Source of the DNA: an uncultured Parcubacteria group bacterium
Lineage (GTDB): Bacteria; Patescibacteriota; Minisyncoccia; UBA6257; 2-01-FULL-56-20
Reading direction: 5' to 3'
Length of the DNA: 38,916 nucleotides
NCBI GenBank assembly: GCA_903944135.1
Contig: CAJAQL010000022.1
Coordinates: 1-38,916, forward strand
Shown here: piece after piece, positions 26,841 to 37,179 of the stretch
Layout: each line of letters starts with the position of its first letter
Numbering within the stretch: the stretch's first letter is position 1
Notes under the pieces: generated by a model
The model's input: only the letters and a program-made list of their open reading frames with translations
What the model was told of the DNA's origin: nothing
Database searches by the model: none
Made by a program: the position numbers and the translations under genes

Positions 26841-27827
26841 ATGACTTACGATCTTTATTTTCATAATGATTTTGACGGCTGGGCTTCGGCGGCGGTCATG
26901 CTGTCGTTCCTTGAAGGCCGCGGCGACCATATCGGTCATTTCACTCCCGTGGATCACGATCTTCAGCCCCAATGGCTCGATGATGCTTTTTTTAAGAAGC
27001 ATCATCTCTTCAAGGGAAAACGGAACGCGCCCATCGTGCTGGATTTCCCGTTTCATCCGGGCACGGCATTTTGGTTCGATCATCATCCGACGGCTTTCAA
27101 AAAAAAGGCATGGCAGAAGAAATTCCACGAAGACGCCGAACATGCCTACCGGCCTCGATATTTCTCGTGTTGCCATATGGCGTACGCTACGCTCAAAAGG
27201 AATTTCAAATGGCAGCCGCCTGCGTATTTGGGTGGATTGATCATTTGGCTCGATATCATCGACGGCGCGCGATATACTTCGGCAAAACAGACGATTCTCA
27301 TGAAGGAGCCGGCTTTCGCGATCGACAGCTTCATTGACGCACAGAAGGGAGACTCCAAAAAAGCAGAATGGCTGGTTCGGCGCCTGGCAGCAACGTCCTT
27401 TAAGGAGGTTGCTGGGATCCCGCGGATCGCGGCGGCAGGCAGGCGGGCGCGGCAACGTGCTGTTCGGGACGTTGATTTCTATCGAAAAAACCTTGCCGTG
27501 ATCGGAAACGCCACGTTGATCAATCTTATTGGTCATTCCGATAAAATGCTTCGCTATGCGCCTTATTATCTTTTTCCGAAACTGCGCTATAGCGTGCGCA
27601 TAAATATGAAAGGATCGTTCTATCATATCGGTGCCGGAGAGAATCCATGGTTTACCAGAAAGGGGAGGATACATATCGGGCAGCTGATGAAGAAATATGG
27701 CGGCGGTGGTCATGCTTCTGCCGGCGCGGCAGAGTTTAAAACGAAAGAGGAGATGGAAAAAGCGAAGGAAGAAATTATTGCTGTGTTAAATAAAAAATTT
27801 CCGTCGTTCCCGCGCATGCGGGAATGA
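26841..27827 (+). CDS. DHH-family phosphoesterase
   Basis: HNDFDGWASAAVM, FWFDHHPTAF, GGGGHASAGAAEF; start uncertain (26826 or 26841). Confidence 0.8.
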   Translation: MTYDLYFHNDFDGWASAAVMLSFLEGRGDHIGHFTPVDHDLQPQWLDDAFFKKHHLFKGKRNAPIVLDFPFHPGTAFWFDHHPTAFKKKAWQKKFHEDAEHAYRPRYFSCCHMAYATLKRNFKWQPPAYLGGLIIWLDIIDGARYTSAKQTILMKEPAFAIDSFIDAQKGDSKKAEWLVRRLAATSFKEVAGIPRIAAAGRRARQRAVRDVDFYRKNLAVIGNATLINLIGHSDKMLRYAPYYLFPKLRYSVRINMKGSFYHIGAGENPWFTRKGRIHIGQLMKKYGGGGHASAGAAEFKTKEEMEKAKEEIIAVLNKKFPSFPRMRE

Positions 27828-27840
27828 CGGAAAAAATGTC

Positions 27841-28455
27841 ATGCCTTCAAAGAAGAAAAAATATTACGCCTATCTTTTACCGAACGGGACATCGGGCATC
27901 ACGGACGATTGGGGTGTTTGCGAAAAGATGGTTTCGGGCGTTGTGGCGGCAAGGTATCGGGGATTTCCCTCAAGAGAGGATGCACGCGCATGGCTTGGAG
28001 AGGGTGCCCGCTATGAATCGAAGGTCCATAAAAAGTTGGAACCTGGCATTTATTTTGATGCCGGGACGGGACGAGGCGAAGGCGTCGAGGTGAGCGTTAC
28101 CGATGAGCGTGGAAAGAATCTTCTACATAAGGCATTGCACGAAAAAGAGCTGAATCGTTTCGGAAAGCATCTTATCCGTCACGACGAGGCCACAAACAAT
28201 TATGGCGAACTTTTGGCTCTGCGGTATGCGCTCGAAATAGCCAAAAAAGAAAAGGTTAAAAAAGTGTTCGGAGACAGTAAACTGGTCATTGAATATTGGT
28301 CGCGTTACCGCGCAAAGCGCAAAGAACTTTCCGCCGAAACGGTCAAGCTGATCGACGAGGTTGCGGCGTTACGTGAAAAGTTCGAAGCTGCTGGTGGTTC
28401 AATTGGCCGCATATCTGGCGATGATAATCCTGCGGATCTGGGATTCCATAGATGA
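27841..28455 (+). CDS. ribonuclease H with N-terminal viroplasmin/RHBD domain
   Basis: KKKYYAYLLPNG...ITDDWGVCEKMVSGVVAARYRGFPSREDARAWL plus RNase H-like FDAGTGRG...NNYGELLALRYALEIA...DSKLVIEYW. Confidence 0.82.
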   Translation: MPSKKKKYYAYLLPNGTSGITDDWGVCEKMVSGVVAARYRGFPSREDARAWLGEGARYESKVHKKLEPGIYFDAGTGRGEGVEVSVTDERGKNLLHKALHEKELNRFGKHLIRHDEATNNYGELLALRYALEIAKKEKVKKVFGDSKLVIEYWSRYRAKRKELSAETVKLIDEVAALREKFEAAGGSIGRISGDDNPADLGFHR

Positions 28456-28527
28456 CTGTCATCTCCGCGAAAGCGGTGATCCAGATTCGTTTTATTTTCT
28501 GGATTCCCGTCTTCACGGTAACGACAG
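28454..28527. repeat. ~70-nt MITE-like palindromic repeat with CTGTC...GACAG termini
   Basis: CTGTCATCTCCGCGAAAGCGGTGATCCAGA...TCTGGATTCCCGTCTTCACGGTAACGACAG. Confidence 0.75.
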
Positions 28528-28549
28528 TAATATGTGCTAAAATAAGAAC

Positions 28550-29875
28550 ATGCAGGTATGTGTCATGCGCAAAAAGATTTGTTCAGGCCAATCGCTGGTT
28601 GAGGTGCTGATTGCCGTCGCGATCGGCGCCATCCTTATTACCGGTGGCGTTATGCTTATCGTTCCGGCATTGCAGTCGAACTCACAAGCGACAAAGGTGC
28701 AGGCGGCATCGTTGCTCGGCAAACAATTACTTGATAATGTGCGGGTCTGGTCGGAAGGAAATTGGAACAATGTGCTCGCGCTTTCGACGGGGACATCGTA
28801 TGCATATTATATGAATACTTCGATTTCGCCGTTCACCGTTGCGACCGGGACGGAATCGATCGTGGTCGTGACCAGTACGGTTTCAACGTCATCGTTAACC
28901 TCGGGACTTGTCGGATATTGGCCATTCGACGAAGGAACGGGAACGGTGGCCTATGACTATAGTGGGAATAATGTTGTATTGAATTTAACTAACTCGCCGT
29001 TGATTACATGGCAGTCAGGAAAAATCGGCGCCAGCGCAATAAATTATGCCGCTTCAGTCCCGACGAACTGTACATCCGGACCTGGCGTGCAATCACCCAG
29101 TGTGCCATCAATCATCCAAAATCTTCCATCGGGTAATTTTAGCGTTTCATTTTGGGCGCAGAATCCGTCAAGTCATATAATGTTTCATCTACTGACGAAT
29201 ATGACTGTTTCGGGTAATTTTCAAGGGATTTATTTTACCGCTGGTACTGTGGCAATAGCAAACAATAGCGGCGTGAATACCGGGTTTTCTTTTTCGGTAC
29301 CCGGCACTACGGGATGGCATTTATTTACTTACGTATTCAATCTTAGTTCATCGAGCCAAACAATGTATGAAGACGGAGTATCTGAGGGTTCAGGAAGTCT
29401 AAGCGGTTCATACGGAACTGTCAGTCAAATAAATGTTGGTGATTATGCCACGAGCTGTTCAGATGCAGCAGCTGGTTCAACTTTTGACGATGTCCGCGTC
29501 TATAATCGCGCGCTTTCCACAACAGAGATATCCCAGCTCTATGCGCTCGGGCAATCGAATGTGACCTATACCCGCTATTTCTATCTTTCGGATGTCTATC
29601 GCGATGGTTCGGGGAATATCGTGACGAGCGGCGGAACGTATGATCCTTCGACAAAACAGATAACGGTCGTTTATAGCTGGCCGAACGGTCCAGTCAATAC
29701 GATGACGACCTATATTGTCCGCGGCAGGAATAATGTTGTTTCACAGAACGGCTGGTCGGGCGGTCCTGGAGTGACCATGCCGGAAACGTCGACAAACAAT
29801 CAATTCGCAAGTTCGACGAATGTCGATTATCAGACGTCGACCGGAGCGATCTACGTTGCCATACCGGGATATTAA
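28550..29875 (+). CDS. type IV prepilin-like protein with C-terminal LamG/ConA-like domain
   Basis: GQSLVEVLIAVAIGAILITGGVMLIVP prepilin helix; LVGYWPFDEGTGTVAYDYSGNN LamG signature. Confidence 0.78.
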   Translation: MQVCVMRKKICSGQSLVEVLIAVAIGAILITGGVMLIVPALQSNSQATKVQAASLLGKQLLDNVRVWSEGNWNNVLALSTGTSYAYYMNTSISPFTVATGTESIVVVTSTVSTSSLTSGLVGYWPFDEGTGTVAYDYSGNNVVLNLTNSPLITWQSGKIGASAINYAASVPTNCTSGPGVQSPSVPSIIQNLPSGNFSVSFWAQNPSSHIMFHLLTNMTVSGNFQGIYFTAGTVAIANNSGVNTGFSFSVPGTTGWHLFTYVFNLSSSSQTMYEDGVSEGSGSLSGSYGTVSQINVGDYATSCSDAAAGSTFDDVRVYNRALSTTEISQLYALGQSNVTYTRYFYLSDVYRDGSGNIVTSGGTYDPSTKQITVVYSWPNGPVNTMTTYIVRGRNNVVSQNGWSGGPGVTMPETSTNNQFASSTNVDYQTSTGAIYVAIPGY

Positions 29876-29879
29876 AAAC

Positions 29880-30887
29880 ATGAAGATTTTATTTTATCGC
29901 AGAAAAAAGAATGCCGTCCCGGCGCGAATGACTTCATCTTGTGCATTTTCTTCTGTCGTCCCCGCGAAAGAGGGGATCCAGAACGGATCACGAAAATACT
30001 GGATTTCCGCTCTCGCGGGAATGGCAATTGGTTTCAGTATTTTCATTATATTTTTCTTGTTTTTCCCTTCTTCTGTCTTTGCCGTGACGAATATCAGCGC
30101 AACGACCACTCAGCATTGGGCATGGAACGATCTGATCGGGTGGATGAATTTTTACAGCGAGGCGAATATCAATGTGACGCCGACGCAGCTTACGGGTTAC
30201 GCCGATTCATCGATCGGTCCTATTTCGCTTGATTGCGCAACCTCGCCGGCTGGTAATATTTGTTCTTCGCAAAACAGCAATTACAAAGTGACCAATAGCG
30301 GCGGTGGATCACTCTCGGGATGGGCATGGAACGATTCGGTCGGTTGGATCAGTTTTAGCTGTCAAAATACCAGTGGTTGCGGCACGTCGAACTACGGAGT
30401 TTCGATCTCGAACGGAGTTTTTAGCGGATGGGCATGGAATGACGTGATTGGTTGGATCAGTTTTAATTGTTCCAATACCGGTGGTTGCGGCACGTCGAAC
30501 TACAGCGTGGTGACAAGCTGGCTGCCGGTCGCGGCGACCGGCATGCTCGATTCGGCGACTTTCGATACGTCATCGACCGGGGCGCAGCTGAATTCCGTGG
30601 TTTGGCAGGGATCGATGAATGGCTGCGCGACATGCGGGGTCGCGTTCCAGTTTGCCGCATCGAACAGTTCGAGTGGGCCATGGACATTTACCGGTTACGA
30701 TGGAACGGTGAACACTACCTATCCTCAAAATCCAGCCAATAGTGTCCCAAATACGCCGATTCCGATCACGAATTATTCCGCATATTCAGGGTACCGTTAT
30801 TTCCGTTACCGCGTCATTTTGACGACGGACATTGCGCAGAGCGTCAGCCCGAAGGTGACCAGTATTTCGGTAGATTGGAGTCCATAG
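29880..30887 (+). CDS. secreted surface protein with GWAWNDxIGWISFxC repeats
   Basis: TM/signal segment; tandem SGWAWND(S/V)(V/I)GWISF(S/N)C...GCGTSNY repeats; start at Met21 of the ORF-track call. Confidence 0.72.
   Translation: MKILFYRRKKNAVPARMTSSCAFSSVVPAKEGIQNGSRKYWISALAGMAIGFSIFIIFFLFFPSSVFAVTNISATTTQHWAWNDLIGWMNFYSEANINVTPTQLTGYADSSIGPISLDCATSPAGNICSSQNSNYKVTNSGGGSLSGWAWNDSVGWISFSCQNTSGCGTSNYGVSISNGVFSGWAWNDVIGWISFNCSNTGGCGTSNYSVVTSWLPVAATGMLDSATFDTSSTGAQLNSVVWQGSMNGCATCGVAFQFAASNSSSGPWTFTGYDGTVNTTYPQNPANSVPNTPIPITNYSAYSGYRYFRYRVILTTDIAQSVSPKVTSISVDWSP
29950..30025. repeat. palindromic CTGTCGTCCCCGCG repeat inside a coding region
   Basis: CTGTCGTCCCCGCGAAAGAGGGGATCCAGAACGG...ACTGGATTTCCGCTCTCGCGGGAATGG, translated SSVVPAKEGIQNGSRKYWISALAGMA. 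Confidence 0.7.
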
Positions 30888-31061
30888 TTGGTTTGATGTT
30901 GAACCTCGTGCTGAGGTTCAACATCGGCTCCTGGATACCGTTTTTCAACGGGATGATGAAAATGTCGTGGTTCCGGTAGCGGGACCATCTGTGCTTTCGA
31001 TCCTGGTCTTTTAATAAAGCACGGGTCCTCCGCCGCCGCAGAGGATGACGAAATACATTTT

Positions 31062-31090
31062 TTGACTTATTCGTATTTTGGCGCTTTAAT
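31062..31090 (+). promoter_or_regulatory. mreB promoter TTGACT-17-TTTAAT, 6 nt before ATG
   Basis: TTGACT 31062-31067, TTTAAT 31085-31090, ATG 31097. Confidence 0.7.
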
Positions 31091-31096
31091 GTTCTT

Positions 31097-32104
31097 ATGT
31101 TTCGCAAGAAAATAGGCATTGATCTTGGGACGGCAAATACCGTCGTTTTTGTTCCGGGCAGGGGATTTATCATCAACGAACCGACGATCGTCGCTTTGAC
31201 GCGCCCGGAAAATACGGTGCTTGCCGTAGGTGCGGAAGCCAAGGAGATGATCGGCAGGACGCCGGAGGAGATAGTGGCCTATCGTCCGTTGAAGGATGGC
31301 GTTATCGCCGACTATTATATCACGAGGGCGATGCTTCAATATTTCATCAATAAGGCGTCTGGCGCATTTTCAATATTGCGCCCGGACGTCGTGATCTCGG
31401 TGCCGGCCGGCATCACTCAGACGGAGCGGCGCGCCGTGATGAACGCGGCGCGGGAAGCGGGCGCGGGAAGCGCGTTTATCGTCCGTGAACCGATCCTTGC
31501 GGCTCTGGGTGCGGGCATTCCGATCAATGCGCGGAGCGGCAACATGATCGTGAACGTCGGCGGCGGAACCTCGGAGCAGGCGGTCATTGCGCTTGGCAAC
31601 ATCGTTTCTTGGGCGAGTTTGCGCGTAGCCGGCAATAAGTTCGATCAGTCCATTATGGATTACGTGAAGAAAAAATATAACCTCGCAATCGGAGAACAGA
31701 CAGCTGAGAACGTGAAGATTCAGATAGGATCCGCGATCCCCCTGAAGGAAAAAATGGAAGCGCGGGTACGTGGACGGGATCTTGTGACGGGATTGCCGAA
31801 AGACATCATGATCAATTCAAATGAGATCGCAGAAGCGTTGAATCCGCTTCTGATCGATATTGTCGCTTCGGTACAGAACGTCTTCAATGAAACGCCGCCG
31901 GAGCTTGTGGCGGATATTATGGAAAAGGGCATCATTCTTTCCGGCGGCAGCGTCCAGCTGCACCATATGCCGGAATTTTTGGAACGCTATCTCGGCGTGC
32001 AGGCGTATGTCGCCGAAGATCCGCTTTTCTGCGTCGCAAAAGGCACCGGTTTGATCTTGAACCATTTGGACACGTACAAGAGGACGTTGCTCAACAAGAA
32101 ATAA
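31097..32104 (+). CDS. mreB: rod shape-determining protein MreB
   Basis: KIGIDLGTANTVVFVPGRGFIINEPTIVAL, VVISVPAGITQTERRAV, MIVNVGGGTSEQAVIALG. Confidence 0.93.
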   Translation: MFRKKIGIDLGTANTVVFVPGRGFIINEPTIVALTRPENTVLAVGAEAKEMIGRTPEEIVAYRPLKDGVIADYYITRAMLQYFINKASGAFSILRPDVVISVPAGITQTERRAVMNAAREAGAGSAFIVREPILAALGAGIPINARSGNMIVNVGGGTSEQAVIALGNIVSWASLRVAGNKFDQSIMDYVKKKYNLAIGEQTAENVKIQIGSAIPLKEKMEARVRGRDLVTGLPKDIMINSNEIAEALNPLLIDIVASVQNVFNETPPELVADIMEKGIILSGGSVQLHHMPEFLERYLGVQAYVAEDPLFCVAKGTGLILNHLDTYKRTLLNKK

Positions 32105-32178
32105 AGATATTTTTCGTTGCCCCCTTCGTCGTTCCGAGCTTCGCGAGGAATGACAAGAAATTATGTTATAATGATTTT

Positions 32179-32460
32179 ATGGAACCCAAGAATGTCGTAG
32201 AAGTCAAAGAGAAGATCGTCAAAAAAGCGGAGACGGTTCGGAAGAAAACACGCGGAAAATTTCTGAGCTATATCAGCGCCGCGCTCGCTTTGGTTGCGGG
32301 TCTTGCCTGGAATGATGCGATCTCGACGTTCATCAAATATGTTTTCCCTCTCGACTCCCATACGATGATCGCGAAGTTCATCTATGCCGCGATCCTTACG
32401 GTATTTATTTCGCTGGTCATAGTTTATCTCGAATCCGTGCTGGGTGATAAAGAAGAATGA
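32179..32460 (+). CDS. small two-TM protein (DUF5654-like)
   Basis: KFLSYISAALALVAGLAWNDAISTFI; TATAAT 6 nt upstream of ATG. Confidence 0.65.
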   Translation: MEPKNVVEVKEKIVKKAETVRKKTRGKFLSYISAALALVAGLAWNDAISTFIKYVFPLDSHTMIAKFIYAAILTVFISLVIVYLESVLGDKEE

Positions 32461-32637
32461 GGCCTCGATAGGTTCTAAGATTGCTTATCGGAAAAGTTTA
32501 TAGTATGGTTTGAGTACCCCCTATAAGAGACTGTTTTGGGGCGATTTCTGCGTTTGTTTATCGTCATTCCGAGCTTCGCGAGGAATCTATTTATAGTTAT
32601 AGAGATCCTTCGCAAGGCTCAGGATGACAAAAAATCC

Positions 32638-35151
32638 ATGCACGATAAGATCATAATCAAGGGCGCGCGCGAGCATAATTTAAAGAACATCGATCTTGAG
32701 ATCCCGCGGGACAAGATGGTTGTTTTCACGGGACTTTCGGGTTCGGGCAAATCGAGCTTGGCGTTCGATACGCTGTTCGCGGAGGGCCAGCGCCGCTATA
32801 TCGAATCGCTGTCCGCTTATGCGCGGCAGTTTTTGGGCCGCCTCGACAAGCCGGATGTCGACGATATCGAAGGATTGTCGCCCGCGATCTCGATCGACCA
32901 GAAAAGCCATTCGGCGAATCCGCGTTCGACGGTCGCGACGATAACGGAGATCTATGATTATCTCCGGGTGCTTTTTGCGCGCGCCGGCCGGCCGTTCTGT
33001 CCGCGCTGCGGTCGCGAGATCAAAAAACTCACGAATGAAGAGATCGTGGACATTGCGATCGATATCTCAAACAAGAACGGAAGCAAAAAGAATATGGTGA
33101 TCCTTGCGCCGGTCGTCCGCGGCCGGAAAGGGGAATATTATCAGATGTTGTACGATCTCCTGAACGCCGGTTTTACCGAAGTGCGCGTGGACGGCAAATA
33201 CCATTCGCTCCGCGAACGGATCGAGCTTGGCCGTTATAATGTCCATACGATCGAGTTGGTCGTTGACCGTATTCCGGCAGGAATGAATTTCAAGGACAAG
33301 GAAAATCGCTTGCGGCTTTCGGAAGCGATCGAGTCGGCGCTCAAATACGGCAATAGCGTTCTCACGATCATCACTGATGAGGAAGTCTCTCTTTCGGCGC
33401 AATTCACCTGTCCCCACGACGGATTTTCCTTTCCGGAGATCGAGCCGCGCCTTTTTTCATTCAATAGTCCCTATGGCGCGTGTCCGGAATGCCATGGCTT
33501 GGGGGTGAAGGATATCTGGTCGGATGAGATCTGCGAGGTCTGCGCGGGCAAGCGGCTCAAGGAAGAGAGTCTGAACGTTCTTATTGACGACAAGAATATC
33601 ACGACGGTCACGGCGCTCTCGATCGAGGACGCGCTCGCATTCTTTTCCTCGTTGAAATTCAAGACGGCATCGCAGGAGGAGGTAGCGGTCGCGCCGCTCC
33701 GCGAGATCAAAAGTAGGCTGAAGTTCATGATGGATGTCGGGCTTGAATATCTCACGCTTGACCGGAAGGCTGGCACGCTCTCCGGCGGCGAAGCCCAGCG
33801 GATACGCCTTGCATCGCAGATTGGTTCACGGCTGGTCGGCACGCTTTATATTTTGGACGAACCGACGATCGGTCTCCATCAGCGCGATAATGCCAAGCTT
33901 ATCCAAACATTGAAGGATCTGCGCGATCTGGGAAACACGATTATCGTTGTTGAGCATGACGAGGATACGATCCGCGAGTCGGATTATCTTGTGGATATCG
34001 GACCCGGTGCGGGCGTGCATGGCGGGAATGTCGTAGCGGCAGGACCGATGCCGGAGCTTCTGAAAGACACCAAACAGGATTCGCTTACGCTCCAGTATTT
34101 GCGCGGCAAAAAGTTCATCGAAGTTCCGGAACACCGGCGCAAGGTGGACAGCAAGCAGGAATTCTTGAAGATCCGAGGTGCGCGCGCGAACAACCTGAAA
34201 GATGTCGATGTCGATATCCCGCTTCGTCGTTTCACGGCCGTGACCGGCGTTTCCGGATCAGGGAAGTCAAGCCTGGTTTATGATGTGCTTCATAAGGCGG
34301 TTGCCGCAAAATTAAACCGCACAAAAAATCAGGAAGAAAATTATAAATCGATCCTTGGATTGGAATATATCAATCGCATCATCAACATCGACCAGGCGGC
34401 GATCGGCCGCACGCCGCGTTCGAATCCGGCGACGTATGTCGGCGCGTGGACGCACATCCGCGATCTTTTTGCGGCGACGGAAGACGCGCGCGTGCGCGGC
34501 TACAAGCCGGGCCGGTTCAGCTTCAATGTGCCGGGCGGTCGGTGCGAGAATTGCGAAGGACATGGCACGATCGCGATCGAGATGCATTTTTTACCGACGG
34601 TCTATGTGACGTGCGATATCTGCAAAGGCAAACGTTTTGACCGCGAAACGCTCGAGGTTGAATATAAGGGAAAGAATATCTACGACATCCTTAAGATGAC
34701 GATTGAGGAGGCCGTGCAATTCTTCGAAGACATCCCGTGGCTGTATGAAAAATTAGTGATTTTGGAAGAGGTTGGTTTGGGCTACTTGGAGCTTGGCCAA
34801 TCGGCGACCACCTTGTCCGGCGGTGAGGCGCAGCGCATCAAGCTTTCGGCTGAACTCGGCAAACGCGATACGCGTCGGACGCTCTATCTTCTCGATGAGC
34901 CGACGACCGGACTTCATTTTGCGGATGTCGATCAGCTTTTGAAAGTTCTCCAGAGGCTTGTCGATCGCGGAAATACCGTGGTCGTCATTGAGCATAATTT
35001 GGATGTCATCAAAACCGCTGATTGGGTGATCGATCTTGGTCCTGAAGGCGGCGCGCGCGGCGGCACGATCGTCGGTGTTGGAACGCCGGAAGACATCGCC
35101 CGAAGGAAAGGTAGCTTTACCGGAGAGTATCTGCGGAAGCTTTTGAAATAG
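32638..35151 (+). CDS. uvrA: excinuclease ABC subunit A
   Basis: [32 protein letters not shown], two ABC signatures LSGGEAQRI, CxxC pairs; start at MHDKIIIKG (the ORF-track N-terminus is translated repeat). Confidence 0.95.
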   Translation: MHDKIIIKGAREHNLKNIDLEIPRDKMVVFTGLSGSGKSSLAFDTLFAEGQRRYIESLSAYARQFLGRLDKPDVDDIEGLSPAISIDQKSHSANPRSTVATITEIYDYLRVLFARAGRPFCPRCGREIKKLTNEEIVDIAIDISNKNGSKKNMVILAPVVRGRKGEYYQMLYDLLNAGFTEVRVDGKYHSLRERIELGRYNVHTIELVVDRIPAGMNFKDKENRLRLSEAIESALKYGNSVLTIITDEEVSLSAQFTCPHDGFSFPEIEPRLFSFNSPYGACPECHGLGVKDIWSDEICEVCAGKRLKEESLNVLIDDKNITTVTALSIEDALAFFSSLKFKTASQEEVAVAPLREIKSRLKFMMDVGLEYLTLDRKAGTLSGGEAQRIRLASQIGSRLVGTLYILDEPTIGLHQRDNAKLIQTLKDLRDLGNTIIVVEHDEDTIRESDYLVDIGPGAGVHGGNVVAAGPMPELLKDTKQDSLTLQYLRGKKFIEVPEHRRKVDSKQEFLKIRGARANNLKDVDVDIPLRRFTAVTGVSGSGKSSLVYDVLHKAVAAKLNRTKNQEENYKSILGLEYINRIINIDQAAIGRTPRSNPATYVGAWTHIRDLFAATEDARVRGYKPGRFSFNVPGGRCENCEGHGTIAIEMHFLPTVYVTCDICKGKRFDRETLEVEYKGKNIYDILKMTIEEAVQFFEDIPWLYEKLVILEEVGLGYLELGQSATTLSGGEAQRIKLSAELGKRDTRRTLYLLDEPTTGLHFADVDQLLKVLQRLVDRGNTVVVIEHNLDVIKTADWVIDLGPEGGARGGTIVGVGTPEDIARRKGSFTGEYLRKLLK

Positions 35152-35270
35152 ATTTTAGAGCCTATCCCAAAAGTTTTTCTGTCATTCCGAGCTGCGCGGG
35201 GATTTTGTCATACTGCAACCTTTTCGGTCGTTTCGATGTATTACTAGTGGAGATAAGTTCGAGATATATC

Positions 35271-36266
35271 ATGAAAAGAAGGATTTTAGCGATAACTTTA
35301 TTATTGCCAGTCGTTTTTGCCGTGGCGGGCATCGGTTCGGCATCGGCGGCCCCTCCTCACGTTCTGATTTATGAAGATGTTTCAAGCGGCACGGCGCCGA
35401 ATTCCTATATAAGCACGGATACTTCACGGAATTGGTCCGGTTATGTCGCGCTGGGGACCGGCTATACTTCGATCGGGGCCGATTGGATCGTTCCGCAGGC
35501 GGCCGCAAGCACAAGCTTTGCTGCGGACGCAACGTGGGTGGGCATCGGCGGTCTTTCGTCGACCGATCTGATCCAGACCGGCACTCAGGCGGTCATAGAG
35601 AACGGCACGACAACGTATACGGCATGGTACGAGCTTTTGCCAGCATCATCTGAGACGGTTCCCATGACGGTGAATCCAGGAGATACCATACAGGCGCGGT
35701 TGACGGATCAACTGAATGGAACGTGGCTGATTTCGCTTGCGGACCTTACGAATGGTCAAAGTTATCAAACGACGGTTTCGTATGATTCCTCGCATTCGTC
35801 AGCCGAATGGATCGAGGAAATGCCGAGCGATGGATCCGGTTTTGTTCCGCTCGATAATTTCGGTTCAGTCTCGTTTTCTGGCGGTTTTGCGGTGCAGAAC
35901 GGCAGCCAGGCGAGTATAACCGGCGCGGATGCCCGATCGATGACCATGATAACATCGGACGGCATGGCGCTCGCGGTTCCTTCGGCGCTCGGTGCCGACG
36001 GTGCGAGTTTCACGGTCACACGATCAAATGTTGCGAGTTCCGCAAGCGGTGCTCCGGAAGGATCGATCGGCCGCCGGGTTCCGTGGACGCGCACGGGTAT
36101 TGGTATTGAAAATTATGCACCGCATCCCCGTACGGATTCAGCTTCGTCGAGGGGGCAGGAAGGTTTCGGGAATTTGCCGCCAGCAGTTTTGGAACTGCTT
36201 GAACGATATCACATCGATCTACGCGGAGGGTTTCGCGCTGCATTCTATTTCGGATTCAATAGGTAG
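35271..36266 (+). CDS. secreted peptidase G1 (eqolisin/glutamic peptidase)-like protein
   Basis: Signal peptide MKRRILAITLLLPVVFAVAGIGSASA; NWSGYVALG...WIVPQ...WVGIGG...LIQTGTQ...YTAWYELLP...SAEWIEEMP. Confidence 0.78.
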   Translation: MKRRILAITLLLPVVFAVAGIGSASAAPPHVLIYEDVSSGTAPNSYISTDTSRNWSGYVALGTGYTSIGADWIVPQAAASTSFAADATWVGIGGLSSTDLIQTGTQAVIENGTTTYTAWYELLPASSETVPMTVNPGDTIQARLTDQLNGTWLISLADLTNGQSYQTTVSYDSSHSSAEWIEEMPSDGSGFVPLDNFGSVSFSGGFAVQNGSQASITGADARSMTMITSDGMALAVPSALGADGASFTVTRSNVASSASGAPEGSIGRRVPWTRTGIGIENYAPHPRTDSASSRGQEGFGNLPPAVLELLERYHIDLRGGFRAAFYFGFNR

Positions 36267-36277
36267 TTTATGGGAAC

Positions 36278-36314
36278 ATGCGAATCGCCGGTTTTTTGGA
36301 CCGGCGATTCGCAT
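36278..36314. terminator. bidirectional hairpin between convergent genes
   Basis: ATGCGAATCGCCGGT-TTTTTGG-ACCGGCGATTCGCAT, 15-bp perfect stem. Confidence 0.8.
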
Positions 36315-36349
36315 TCGGAAGCTTTATTTTTATCGGGATTTTATGCGCC

Positions 36350-37093
36350 CTAATTTACGCTGAACGATGCATGGACGACTGCAGTGATCTGTTTCTGGAT
36401 AGAGCTCGTGTCGTATTCGCCGTAATCCGAGAGATCGGTAGAATTGACGGGTGTTATCTGAAAGACGCCCATATCGGCGCTGCGAAGATTGCCGAGCTTG
36501 GCGCCGGCATTCTCTGCGATGCGTGATGCGCGTGCCTGTGCGTCCTGCGTCGCCTTGGCGAGCATATCAAGCTTCAATTCCGAAAGCTTGCTGTAGAAAT
36601 ACTGGAGCGGTTGGCTTGAGAAAACGACGCCTTGATTGATGATATCGCCCGATCCCTGCGCTATTTTCGTGACGCCCGTAACATCGTTGGATTGCACGGT
36701 TACGTTTTCGGAGAGCTGGTAACCGATGATGCTCGAACCGCCACCCTTGCCGTAATAGTTGCCGCTGTTGTCGTAGTTCGGCATCACCATGATGGGATCG
36801 ACCTCAATATCGCTGGTTGCAATGCCGTTGTTCGTGAGATAATTTTCCACGATCGCAAGATCCGATTTCATGTTGGCATAACCTTCGCTCAATTGATCCG
36901 GCGTCACGTTCCGCGAGAAACTGCTTTGCCATTCGACGACGTCTGAGGTAATGGTCTGATCGGATGATCCCGTAACCGAGATCACGCTCGAAAGACCTTT
37001 TACCTTATAGAATGTGTTTGCGACTATAAACGTACCGCCAACCAAACTGATGCCCAAAATGATTGCGGCTATCACTATTGTTTTTTGGTTCAT
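36350..37093 (-). CDS. SIMPL (DUF541) domain protein
   Basis: ISVTGSSDQTITSDVVEW...ATQDAQARASRIAENAGAKLGNL; TAAAAT 6 nt upstream of ATG. Confidence 0.82.
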   Translation of the reverse strand: MNQKTIVIAAIILGISLVGGTFIVANTFYKVKGLSSVISVTGSSDQTITSDVVEWQSSFSRNVTPDQLSEGYANMKSDLAIVENYLTNNGIATSDIEVDPIMVMPNYDNSGNYYGKGGGSSIIGYQLSENVTVQSNDVTGVTKIAQGSGDIINQGVVFSSQPLQYFYSKLSELKLDMLAKATQDAQARASRIAENAGAKLGNLRSADMGVFQITPVNSTDLSDYGEYDTSSIQKQITAVVHASFSVN

Positions 37094-37179
37094 GCCTTTA
37101 TTTTAACATACAGGCATCGGCGAACAAGTGCGTAAAATCTACCGAAAGTTTTATGCTGACAGTATGATATAATTCCCTT

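Noticed and set aside
32536-32637. N-terminal extension of UvrA in the ORF track
   Set aside because: Encoded by an intergenic repeat (IVIPSFARNLF...KAQDDKK); canonical UvrA begins at [18 protein letters not shown].
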